Origin: DATNFP01 sp035606335
GTDB lineage: Bacteria > Bacteroidota > Bacteroidia > Chitinophagales > Chitinophagaceae
Length of the DNA stretch: 64,000 nucleotides
Direction: 5' to 3'
NCBI GenBank assembly: GCA_035606335.1
Contig: DATNFP010000076.1
Coordinates: 17,349 to 81,348, forward strand
Part shown: one piece after another, positions 44,955 through 52,056 of the stretch
Layout: each line of letters opens with the position of its first letter
Position numbering within the stretch: the first letter of the stretch is position 1
The notes under the pieces: generated by a model
Database searches by the model: none
What the model was told of the DNA's origin: nothing
What the model saw: only the letters and a program-made list of their open reading frames with translations
Translations under genes and position numbers: made by a program

Positions 44955-44990
44955 AAAAGGCTGTCTCAGAATCGAGACAGCCTTTTTTAT
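44955..44990 (+). terminator. Strong terminator after the T9SS type-A gene
   Basis: Perfect 13-bp stem AAAAGGCTGTCTC (44955-44967) / GAGACAGCCTTTT (44974-44986) with a T run. Confidence 0.92.
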
Positions 44991-45042
44991 TAATTATGTA
45001 AATAAGTATAACACTTATGATAAAAAAACCTATTTAAAATAT

Positions 45043-45050
45043 TAACTTTG
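45043..45050 (+). promoter_or_regulatory. -7 element of the 131-residue protein gene
   Basis: TAACTTTG matches TAnnTTTG, 14 bp before ATG 45065. Confidence 0.5.
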
Positions 45051-45064
45051 AGTTAAAATAACCT

Positions 45065-45460
45065 ATGAAAAAAGAACCCACAGATGCAGAAATCTATAAT
45101 GAACTTTACAAAATAAAGTCTTCCTTCATTGAGTCGTTTAATAAGTACTTAATTTCCCAACAAGATGGCTCCTTTATTAGAAATAATGCTGCCAGTGAAG
45201 AGATAAAGTTTACGATGGGCAATCATTCTATAGAAGCAGAATTTGAAATTAAACCATTTGCCAAAGCACTATTCATTGAAACAATAATCAACGAAGAAAA
45301 AGTAAAGGAATTAAACATTATCTATTATGCGGATCATACAATGAAGCAAAGGAGTAATAATGTTTTAAAAGCTCATGATTTTCAAGTTGACTATTATCAA
45401 ATGATAATTGAATGTCTCAAACAAATAGAAGATAAAGAATTACAAGAATTTTGCAGATAG
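45065..45460 (+). CDS. Hypothetical cytosolic protein (131 aa)
   Basis: I do not recognise this protein. It is charged and has neither signal peptide nor membrane segment. The N-terminal 35 residues are helical (DAEIYNELYKIKSSFIESFN). The middle has beta-like IKFTMGNHSIEAEFEI and LFIETIINEEKVKELNII. The end is helical (YYQMIIECLKQIEDKELQEF). It is transcribed from its own promoter between two terminated units and converges with the OMP gene 13 bp away. Coding is supported by the promoter and by the ORF filling the space. Confidence 0.65.
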   Translation: MKKEPTDAEIYNELYKIKSSFIESFNKYLISQQDGSFIRNNAASEEIKFTMGNHSIEAEFEIKPFAKALFIETIINEEKVKELNIIYYADHTMKQRSNNVLKAHDFQVDYYQMIIECLKQIEDKELQEFCR

Positions 45461-45473
45461 TCTATAGAGTTGT

Positions 45474-46103
45474 TTATTGGTGGTGCTTCTTCAGGTGACG
45501 AGGATGCCAGCCAATATTTTTAGAAACGCCAAGATTAAACTGACGACCAAATGTGAGTACAGATCTATTACTGTTTTCAATGCCTGCATAATTGGCTGTC
45601 CAATTGTATGTGCGATAGCTTCCACCACCAACATTGAAAGTAACAGCAATGCTTGGGCTGACAAACGCGCCTATTGCAGGGTAAACCATGCCTCTGAAGC
45701 CAGTATAAGTAGCTTGTGCGCCAAGGTCTTCTTCGGATGCTGAACCATTCGCATACCCCGCATCTACCTGCGCATAAAAAAAGAGCATGGTCTTAGTGTA
45801 TATCGTATAACGATAAAATGCGCCAAGTGTCCATTCACTAATTGTGAAATTGTTATTTGCTGCAGCACCGACAGGAGTTTTCATGAAATCGTAAATACCC
45901 TGGATGCCTATCGTCATATTGTGATCGAGCTGGTAACCTACTCCGAGATTGGGCCCCCAGGCGATTGTTTTACGCTGATAAGAACTGTAATCACTGTTTT
46001 CGGAGCTGATGTATGTATTTGCGTAAATCAACAACGTATGCGTTTGGGCGCTTGCTGCTGTAATACAAACAATTGCCACTACGCTTAATAGTAATTTTTT
46101 CAT
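45474..46103 (-). CDS. Outer-membrane beta-barrel protein
   Basis: The 209-residue protein has a clear signal peptide (MKKLLLSVVAIVCITAASAQ) and barrel-type alternating strands such as LGVGYQLDHNMTIGIQGIYDF and WTLGAFYRYTIY. It ends in RQFNLGVSKNIGWHPRH. This is the OMP_b-brl/porin-like group of small Bacteroidota barrels. I placed the start at ATG 46103, since the ORF's upstream start at 46160 would bury the signal peptide. Function unknown. Confidence 0.8.
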   Translation of the reverse strand: MKKLLLSVVAIVCITAASAQTHTLLIYANTYISSENSDYSSYQRKTIAWGPNLGVGYQLDHNMTIGIQGIYDFMKTPVGAAANNNFTISEWTLGAFYRYTIYTKTMLFFYAQVDAGYANGSASEEDLGAQATYTGFRGMVYPAIGAFVSPSIAVTFNVGGGSYRTYNWTANYAGIENSNRSVLTFGRQFNLGVSKNIGWHPRHLKKHHQ

Positions 46104-46196
46104 TTCTGTTGTGCTGGTCGGAGCCTGCAAAACGCATAAGCGGGATAGGATGTTGGACAATGTTATGATACGGAACGTTTAATACAAGTGAAAATT

Positions 46197-46646
46197 TTAT
46201 TTAACGGTAGGGCGCGAAGGATCGCTGTAATCTTCGCTAATAGCAAGAGGAGACGTGAGCGACTGGCCTTGCTGGCTGATGGTAAATGCCTCACCTCCTA
46301 CAATGGGAGTAGTGATAGGTGTAATTGTGGTATCGGTGCCATAGCCAAAAAAGTAATAATTACCATTTTGAAGACCGGAAAATGTAACTGCGATCATACC
46401 ACCGGCTGTAAAGCCAACAGCAGAATCATCATAAACCCTGTCGGATGGTGCTGTTTGGGTGTTGTATTTAACATACACAGTGCATACTGTAAGATTTTTT
46501 GCTATCGAATGGTGCTGGGGATATAGCGTAACTGAAGTACTGCCACCCGTGCCGGCCACAGCAGATTTATCAGGCTTTTTGCAGCCTGTAGATAAAAGCG
46601 GCAAGGCAATCAACATTGCCCCCAAAGCTAAGTTGCTAATATTCAT
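46197..46646 (-). CDS. Small lipoprotein
   Basis: The 149-residue protein has a lipoprotein signal with lipobox LSTGC (Cys at about residue 22) and a KKPDKSAVAGTGGS linker. A beta-rich domain follows, with VTLYPQHHSIAKNLTVCTVYVKYN and GMIAVTFSGLQNGNYYFFGYG, resembling small carboxypeptidase-regulatory or Ig-like sandwich domains. It is probably outer-membrane anchored. It lies upstream of the barrel gene on the same strand, 93 bp apart. Confidence 0.75.
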   Translation of the reverse strand: MNISNLALGAMLIALPLLSTGCKKPDKSAVAGTGGSTSVTLYPQHHSIAKNLTVCTVYVKYNTQTAPSDRVYDDSAVGFTAGGMIAVTFSGLQNGNYYFFGYGTDTTITPITTPIVGGEAFTISQQGQSLTSPLAISEDYSDPSRPTVK

Positions 46647-46925
46647 ACACCATGAATTGAGATATAAATTTAAATAAAATTAGCGGTATCTGATTATGAG
46701 GATAAGTATGCGGTGATTTATAAAAAATAGTTGGCTTTCCCATTCCAACTATTGCATATATGTCCACTCTTGTCTAACTTCATGGTTCGCATTAATAATT
46801 TTTAACCAAACGCTGAAATTGTTCGAAGCCATTTAATACTATTTGTAATCAACAAATCAGGGATAAAAATGCTTTCGTTTCAATAGGGGTAAAAAGATCA
46901 CTGCTATCGCGCAATGAGCTTATTT

Positions 46926-46951
46926 AGAGCCTTACATTCCTGTAAGGCTCT
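46926..46951. other. Isolated perfect hairpin
   Basis: AGAGCCTTACA-TTCC-TGTAAGGCTCT is an 11-bp perfect stem in the 400-bp gap at 46647-47047. It is not next to any gene end; the sequence to its left (46681-46925) shows no ORF, tRNA or repeat that I can see. Confidence 0.6.
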
Positions 46952-46973
46952 CATTATTTGTTATTGCATTAAG

Positions 46974-47001
46974 CAAAAAAATAAAGGCCCTAAAAAGGGC
47001 C
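46974..47001 (-). terminator. Terminator of the 29-residue peptide transcript
   Basis: On the minus strand GGCCCT-TTTT-AGGGCC is followed by TTTATTTTTTT. It lies 47 bp past the stop of the small peptide and defines a transcript of about 190 nt. Confidence 0.8.
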
Positions 47002-47047
47002 CTTCTGGTTACATATAGAGGATAAGAGAGAGCGAACTGATGAGCAG

Positions 47048-47137
47048 CTAAAAACTGATAGCCACAGCAAGGCATGAGACAATAGAAACAAACAGCACAA
47101 CTTTTTTTATTACCATCATTTTTATTACTGAATTCAT
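47048..47137 (-). CDS. 29-residue hydrophobic peptide
   Basis: ATG 47137 is preceded by AAGGA three bases upstream, an unusually good ribosome site for this phylum. The peptide has an amphipathic basic start (MNSVIKMMVIKK) and a hydrophobic helix (VVLFVSIVSCLAVAISF), enough for one membrane span, with one Cys. A promoter at 47169-47200 and a terminator at 46974-47001 bracket it, so a dedicated short mRNA is likely. It resembles in size small membrane peptides or toxin-like peptides. I know no family. A longer start at 47242 would precede the promoter. Confidence 0.55.
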   Translation of the reverse strand: MNSVIKMMVIKKVVLFVSIVSCLAVAISF

Positions 47138-47168
47138 ATCCTTTTTTTTATTTAGCAATTTGATGACG

Positions 47169-47249
47169 CAAAGATGTAATGCCAGATATGCGGGACAAAA
47201 TATTACCGGAGTGTTAACGACTGTTTTATAAGCAGTTAACAAGCGATTA
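47169..47249 (-). promoter_or_regulatory. Regulated promoter A with 11-bp-spaced TTAACA boxes
   Basis: Minus strand: -7 CATCTTTG (47176-47169, one mismatch), a 19-bp spacer, -33 TTG (47198-47196). Upstream, plus-strand boxes at 11-bp steps read TTAACG (47214), TTTATA (47225), TTAACA (47236) and TTAAAA (47247). Direct repeats in 11-bp register are how OmpR/PhoB-type regulators bind. The same arrangement, with the same distances, occurs at 50302-50382. Confidence 0.6.
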
Positions 47250-47426
47250 AAATATAATAAAATAAAAATATGCCAAATATTTTACCTATGAATACCCTGA
47301 TAGAGTTTCAAGCATTTGGAAAACGACACTTATTAAATGTGGGTAATGAATAATTTATAGGAAGAAGTGAATTAGCTATTAAAAAAAGAAAGCTTTTATT
47401 ATATTTAAGCTTTAAAATTTTTACAT

Positions 47427-47876
47427 ATGCCGAAAATAATTGCGCTAAAATTTTTGATTGCTTTCTTTGTATTTGCACTTCCTATCAGCATGTATGCCCA
47501 GACTACCGGTAACAGAGCTGATCTTGTAAATAAAACATGGCGTATAGTAGGCATGAAATGCCCGGACCAAACAGCATCGGCCGATAATGATGATTATGTG
47601 CACTACTACGGAACATTACATTTAACACCAGAAATTTACTCAGATATTAATCACGGTAAATACATGAAAGTATATCGCGATCAACGTGATAATCCGAGAG
47701 AAGAAGGAACATATTCTATCATCACCGATGACCAGAATGAAACCAAACTGATACTTAAAACTAGAAAAGGAAATAAAGTAGAGTACAGGGTAGCTCTTGT
47801 ATATCCTAATCACCTTACATTGATACAACTTGATGAAGCTGAAAAATGCCGCGTGTCTTACGCAATAGCTCCATAG
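47427..47876 (+). CDS. Secreted lipocalin-like protein
   Basis: The 149-residue protein has a signal peptide (about residues 1-24, ending MYAQ) followed by a single small domain starting NKTWRIVGMKC. The N-W-x-I-x-G opening and the later strands EEGTYSIITDD, TKLILKTRKG and HLTLIQL suggest a lipocalin-like barrel. Two cysteines (about residues 48 and 141) could form a disulfide. It precedes the FecA-like TonB receptor, from which a terminator separates it. Ligand unknown. Confidence 0.7.
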   Translation: MPKIIALKFLIAFFVFALPISMYAQTTGNRADLVNKTWRIVGMKCPDQTASADNDDYVHYYGTLHLTPEIYSDINHGKYMKVYRDQRDNPREEGTYSIITDDQNETKLILKTRKGNKVEYRVALVYPNHLTLIQLDEAEKCRVSYAIAP

Positions 47877-47900
47877 ATAATTTTTTCAATCATATTTTAA

Positions 47901-47926
47901 TGGGCTTCTATTAGGAGCCCATTTTT
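47901..47926 (+). terminator. Terminator after the lipocalin-like gene
   Basis: Stem TGGGCTTC / GGAGCCCA (one G-T pair) followed by TTTTTAT, 24 bp past the stop. Confidence 0.85.
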
Positions 47927-48019
47927 ATGCCCATCTTTACCAATTCAGCAAATAATATTCCCTTTTTAGAAAATGATATAAAGAGATACAAGTGATTTTT
48001 GCGCTGCAAATTTCTTCTA

Positions 48020-50191
48020 ATGAAAAAAATACTATTTACTATTTGTATTTCTACATATTCAATATTAAATGCTCACGCACAAACCATAGATACAGCTACG
48101 CTACAGGAAGTGAAAGTATTGGGCTACAAGACAATGAATGGCATTGGCCATATTAATGACTATTATGGGCAGATCATTTTTTCAGGAAAAAAGAATGAAG
48201 TACTAACAATAGATAGCCTGGCAGCTAACAAGGCAATAAACAATACACGGCAGATAATAGGCAGGATACCGGGTGTAAATATCATAGAGACGGAAGCAGG
48301 TGGCTTTACCGCAAATGGCATTGCATTTCGTGGCTTGGATCCCTATCAATCAATAGAAACAAATACAAGGCAGAACGGATATAATATATCAGCAGACATT
48401 TTTGGATATAATGAAGCTTATTATCTGCCACCGATGGAAGCCGTACACAGCATACAGTTTTTGCGTGGATCAGCAGGCTTACAGTTTGGGCCACAAATAG
48501 GGGGGCTGGTGAACTATATTTTGAAAGATGCGCCAAACAAGCCATTTGAAATGACTGTATCACAAACAGCAGGAAGCTATGGAATGTATAATGCTTTTAC
48601 ATCAATAGGCGGCACTAAAGGAAAATGGAAATACTACGGCTATCTGCAATACAGATACCTGGACGGATGGCGCGCCAACTCAGACCAGAAGCAATTATCC
48701 GGCTTTGCCAAGGTGAGCTATGATGCGACATCAAAGCTGCAATTGTCGCTTGAGTACACAGCATTACGCAATAAGATACATATGCCGGGAGGATTGACTG
48801 ATGCAGAGTTCCAACAAGATCCGCAACAATCTTTAAGAACACGCAATTGGTTGGAAAGCCCATGGAACATTATAGCACTCAAAGCGAATTATAAAGTATC
48901 TAAACATACCACCATTAATCTGACAAGCTCCTATTTATTCAGCCAAAGAAACCTGATATGGCGTAACGAAGACGGATGGCCTAATGAAGCAGACAGCATA
49001 ATACCATCATTTACTTATGTACCGAGAGAATTAGAAAGAGAATATTTCAACTCTATCACCAATGAATTACGCGTGCTCACCAACTATCGCTTAGGGAATA
49101 ACAACAGTACTCTTGCTTTTGGTATTCGCCAGGCATATTCATTGCTGAAACGGAGAGAAGGCGCCGATGGCTCTACAGGCAGCGATTACGACTTGACACA
49201 ATACAGCCCCTATACCACATCTATGAATTTTGGAACTAACAATATCGCTCCATTTGCAGAAAACATCTTTCATATCGGAAAGAAGCTAAGCATCACGCCG
49301 GGGATACGTTTCGAATATCTATCCACAACTGCAAACGGCTATATAGAGAATGGAGACAGCCTTAGCGCAACAATACCTTTTCTTTATTCAAATAAGCAAC
49401 GCAGCACCCGCACTTTTCTGCTTGGTGGAATTGGAGCGCAATATGATCTGACCAATAGGGTAAATGCGTATGCTAATTTTAGCCAGTCATATCGTCCTAT
49501 TACTTATTCAGACCTTACACCCTTTGGCTCTATCGCAAAGATCGATCCTAATCTCAAAGATTCGAAAGGAGATGATGGGGACCTGGGTATAAGAGGCGTA
49601 ATAAAAAATATGGTGAACTTTGACATAAGCGCGTTTTATCTTACAACCATCAATCAAATAGGTATTGTGGATGGAACAGACGGAAACCCATACCGTACCA
49701 ATACCGGCACAAGCGTGCATACCGGCCTGGAAACATACGTAGAACTAAACCTTAGTGACCTGCTATTTCATAATAACAGAATTGGCAAAATAAGTATCTA
49801 TAATTCCCTTGCTTATGTAAATGCCAAATATACTGAAGGTGCATACAAAGGAAACCAGGTTGAATATGCGCCACATGTGGTAGAAAGAGTTGGCATAAAT
49901 TATTGGATAAAAGGATTTTCCTTCAATGCTCAATATTCTTATCAAAGCAAGTCGTTTGGAGATGCAAGCAATGTGGTATTTAGTCCTGATGCCTTGGTAG
50001 GAATTATACCTGCATACTATGTCGCCGATATATCTGCAGGGTATAAATGGAAAAATTATGAATTAAAATTTGGGGTGAACAATCTTACTGACGGAAAATA
50101 TTTTACACTGCGCACATCTGAGTATCCTGGCCCGGGCATTATACCTGCAATTGGCAGAATGGTGTATGGTGGTATCAGCGCTACATTTTAG
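48020..50191 (+). CDS. FecA-like TonB-dependent receptor
   Basis: The 723-residue outer-membrane receptor has a signal peptide MKKILFTICISTYSILNAHAQ. It lacks the carboxypeptidase-like N-domain common in Bacteroidota receptors. A TonB box-like LQEVKVLGYK follows, then a plug with NNTRQIIGRIPGVNIIETEAGG, FRGLDPYQSIETNTRQNG and the conserved FLRGSAGLQFGPQIGGLVNY. This form resembles the ferric-citrate receptor FecA. A 22-strand-type barrel ends in a terminal aromatic residue (MVYGGISATF). It probably imports a ferric chelate or similar ligand. ATG 48020 is preferred over a TTG at 47999. Confidence 0.9.
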   Translation: MKKILFTICISTYSILNAHAQTIDTATLQEVKVLGYKTMNGIGHINDYYGQIIFSGKKNEVLTIDSLAANKAINNTRQIIGRIPGVNIIETEAGGFTANGIAFRGLDPYQSIETNTRQNGYNISADIFGYNEAYYLPPMEAVHSIQFLRGSAGLQFGPQIGGLVNYILKDAPNKPFEMTVSQTAGSYGMYNAFTSIGGTKGKWKYYGYLQYRYLDGWRANSDQKQLSGFAKVSYDATSKLQLSLEYTALRNKIHMPGGLTDAEFQQDPQQSLRTRNWLESPWNIIALKANYKVSKHTTINLTSSYLFSQRNLIWRNEDGWPNEADSIIPSFTYVPRELEREYFNSITNELRVLTNYRLGNNNSTLAFGIRQAYSLLKRREGADGSTGSDYDLTQYSPYTTSMNFGTNNIAPFAENIFHIGKKLSITPGIRFEYLSTTANGYIENGDSLSATIPFLYSNKQRSTRTFLLGGIGAQYDLTNRVNAYANFSQSYRPITYSDLTPFGSIAKIDPNLKDSKGDDGDLGIRGVIKNMVNFDISAFYLTTINQIGIVDGTDGNPYRTNTGTSVHTGLETYVELNLSDLLFHNNRIGKISIYNSLAYVNAKYTEGAYKGNQVEYAPHVVERVGINYWIKGFSFNAQYSYQSKSFGDASNVVFSPDALVGIIPAYYVADISAGYKWKNYELKFGVNNLTDGKYFTLRTSEYPGPGIIPAIGRMVYGGISATF

Positions 50192-50202
50192 TATAAAAGT
50201 AA

Positions 50203-50230
50203 ATGGCTGCCTTTATTAGAGCGCAGCCAT
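50203..50230. terminator. Bidirectional terminator between TonB receptor and minus-strand RNA
   Basis: Stem ATGGCTGC (50203-50210) / GCAGCCAT (50223-50230). On the minus strand it is followed by TTACTTTTAT. It ends both the receptor mRNA and the putative short minus-strand transcript. Confidence 0.7.
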
Positions 50231-50296
50231 ACAATGAATGAATCAAATTAGTGATGTGTGGTTTAAATGTGGTTTGTGTTTTTTATTTTTTGTTTC
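50203..50296 (-). ncRNA. Putative short RNA from promoter B
   Basis: Promoter B should start transcription near 50296, and the hairpin at 50203-50230 should end it, giving an RNA of roughly 95 nt. Its 5' part is A/C-rich with two AAACCACA copies (within 50236-50268) and little structure. The only ATG begins a four-codon frame inside the terminator. No peptide like that of promoter A is present, so a regulatory RNA is the simplest reading. This is a prediction only. Confidence 0.4.
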
Positions 50297-50301
50297 GACT
50301 A

Positions 50302-50382
50302 CAAAGATTAACATCAAAAATGCTGCCACAAATCTTTTCGCCGTTGTTAACTTCTGTTTTATAATTGGTTAACAAGCGGTTA
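50302..50382 (-). promoter_or_regulatory. Regulated promoter B with 11-bp-spaced TTAACA boxes
   Basis: Minus strand: -7 AATCTTTG (50309-50302, one mismatch), a 19-bp spacer, -33 TTG (50331-50329). Plus-strand boxes TTAACT (50347), TTTATA (50358), TTAACA (50369) and TTAGGA (50380) lie at 11-bp steps. The 37 bp from GTTAAC at 50346 match promoter A at 31 positions, and the distances from boxes to -33 and -7 are identical. The same boxes lie about 90 bp upstream of the plus-strand riboswitch promoter. Confidence 0.6.
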
Positions 50383-50473
50383 GGAAACCAAAAAAAGTAT
50401 TTGACTTTAAAGCGTTTTAGATTTTTAAATGAAGTTTTATAAGCAAAAGGATTTCTTTGAAAAAAAATAAAAA

Positions 50474-50506
50474 TTTGGAAATTCGATTTTTGTGACTTTA
50501 TCTTTG
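50474..50506 (+). promoter_or_regulatory. Promoter of the SAM riboswitch operon
   Basis: TTTG (50474-50477), a 21-bp spacer, TATCTTTG (50499-50506). The expected transcript start, near 50513, is about 13 bp before the first riboswitch helix. Confidence 0.7.
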
Positions 50507-50525
50507 CACCAGTTCTTTTAAATTA

Positions 50526-50634
50526 CTTATCAAGAAAGGCAGAGGGTCATGGCCCGATGAAGCCTTAGCAACCTCCCCAGCGCAAGCAGGGAACTGGTGC
50601 TAATTCCATCCTGATCAATTTCAGGACAGATAAG
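50526..50634 (+). promoter_or_regulatory. SAM-I (S-box) riboswitch
   Basis: Closing helix P1 is CTTATC at the start and GATAAG at the end. Between them are the conserved AGAGGG, GATGAAGCC, TTAGCAACC, the TGGTGCTAATTCC of P3-J3/4 and a final GGACAGATAAG, all hallmarks of the S-box aptamer. A terminator hairpin follows at 50682-50715. When SAM is abundant, the aptamer should favour termination and reduce the downstream trans-sulfuration and homoserine dehydrogenase genes. Confidence 0.95.
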
Positions 50635-50681
50635 TCAGACGCAAACAGTTTGCAGACAACGCCAAAGCGTTTCACATACTT

Positions 50682-50715
50682 AAGCTCCTCTGATTTATCG
50701 GAGGAGCTTTTTTTA
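50682..50715 (+). terminator. Riboswitch-controlled terminator
   Basis: Stem AAGCTCCTC (50682-50690) / GAGGAGCTT (50701-50709), then a T run. It lies between the aptamer and the first gene. Small hairpins at 50641-50653 and 50658-50671 sit in the expression-platform region. Confidence 0.9.
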
Positions 50716-50825
50716 TGCAGCTACTTTTTCAGAGGTAGTAGTTGTATAGAATACAGCTCTTCCGGTAAACCTTTTTTGGTAAGTGGTTTTAAATAAATTT
50801 TTAAAACAAAAAACCAAAAAAGTAT

Positions 50826-52010
50826 ATGAGCAACGCAACAAAGTTAATTCACAGCATTCCGGTTGATCCACTGACAGGAGCCATTTCAGTTCCTATTTAC
50901 CAAACATCAACATTTGTGCAGGAAGCACCGGGAGAGAATAAGGGATATGATTATGCACGTACCAACAATCCCACACGAGCCACATTAGAAAAACTAATAG
51001 CAGAGCTGGAAGATGGCCATACAGGCGCCGCCTTTGCCAGTGGCCTTGCAGCAATAGACGCAGTAATAAAGTTGCTGGAAGCAGGAGACGAAGTGCTTGC
51101 AGTAGATGATATATATGGAGGTGCATTTCGATTGTTCACGAGGATATACAGCAAGTTTGGCATTAAAGTAAATTATGTAGATACTACCAATGTAGTGAAC
51201 ATTATAGACGCAATAACCCCTAAGACGAAGCTCATATGGCTGGAGACACCTACAAACCCTACTCTTAAAATAAGTGACATAGCAGCTATTGCCGGCATCG
51301 CAAAGCAAAACAACATACTGCTATGTGTAGATAATACTTTTGCATCCCCCGCATTACAGCAGCCTTTGAAATTGGGCGCCGATATCGTAATACATAGTGC
51401 AACAAAATACCTTGGAGGGCACAGTGATCTGATAGCAGGACTTGTAGTTACAAAGACTCAAGAGCTCGGTGAGCAGATAAAATTCATACAGAATGCAAGC
51501 GGCGGAATACTTGGACCACATGATAGCTGGCTGGTGATACGCGGCATTGAAACACTATATCTGCGTGTGCAGCAGCATTGTAAAAACGCACAGGCTGTCG
51601 CAGAATTTTTGCAACAACATCCTTCTGTTGATAAAGTTTATTATCCGGGATTAAAGTCACATCATAACTATGAGATAGCTGCAGCGCAACAACCGGCAGG
51701 CTTTGGGGGCATTGTTACGTTCACATTGAAAGAAGATACTGAAAATGCCGCTAAAAATGTGGTATGTAACACGCAACTATTTAAACTCGCTGAAAGCTTA
51801 GGAGGCGTGAAGAGCTTGCTATGTCATCCAGCTACAATGACACATAAGTCCATACCGGCTGAACAAAGGCATGCTGCAGGAGTAGCTGATAGCCTGATAC
51901 GCCTTAGCGTAGGCCTGGAAGATGCGGACGATCTGATAAAGGATATAGACAATGCGCTTATTAAAGTGTATAGCGATGTCATTACAAAAAGTGTAGCAAC
52001 TTTTCAATAA
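50826..52010 (+). CDS. Cys/Met-metabolism PLP enzyme (cystathionine gamma-synthase-like)
   Basis: The 394-residue PLP enzyme of the trans-sulfuration family has PIYQTSTF, YDYARTNNPTR (active-site Tyr), D169 in CVDNTFASP and the cofactor lysine K194 in HSATKYLGGHSD. It ends with IRLSVGLED. Candidate activities are cystathionine gamma-synthase, beta-lyase or O-acetylhomoserine sulfhydrylase; sequence alone does not settle which. The SAM riboswitch upstream and homoserine dehydrogenase downstream point to methionine synthesis. Cytosolic. Confidence 0.88.
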   Translation: MSNATKLIHSIPVDPLTGAISVPIYQTSTFVQEAPGENKGYDYARTNNPTRATLEKLIAELEDGHTGAAFASGLAAIDAVIKLLEAGDEVLAVDDIYGGAFRLFTRIYSKFGIKVNYVDTTNVVNIIDAITPKTKLIWLETPTNPTLKISDIAAIAGIAKQNNILLCVDNTFASPALQQPLKLGADIVIHSATKYLGGHSDLIAGLVVTKTQELGEQIKFIQNASGGILGPHDSWLVIRGIETLYLRVQQHCKNAQAVAEFLQQHPSVDKVYYPGLKSHHNYEIAAAQQPAGFGGIVTFTLKEDTENAAKNVVCNTQLFKLAESLGGVKSLLCHPATMTHKSIPAEQRHAAGVADSLIRLSVGLEDADDLIKDIDNALIKVYSDVITKSVATFQ

Positions 52011-52056
52011 AACAACACTCAATTATTAATACTGTCCAACAAAAAAACTTTAAAAA

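Noticed and set aside
47048..47242. 64-codon version of the small peptide gene starting at 47242
   Set aside because: The start would lie upstream of the promoter at 47169-47200 and inside the repeat boxes; ATG 47137 has the ribosome site.
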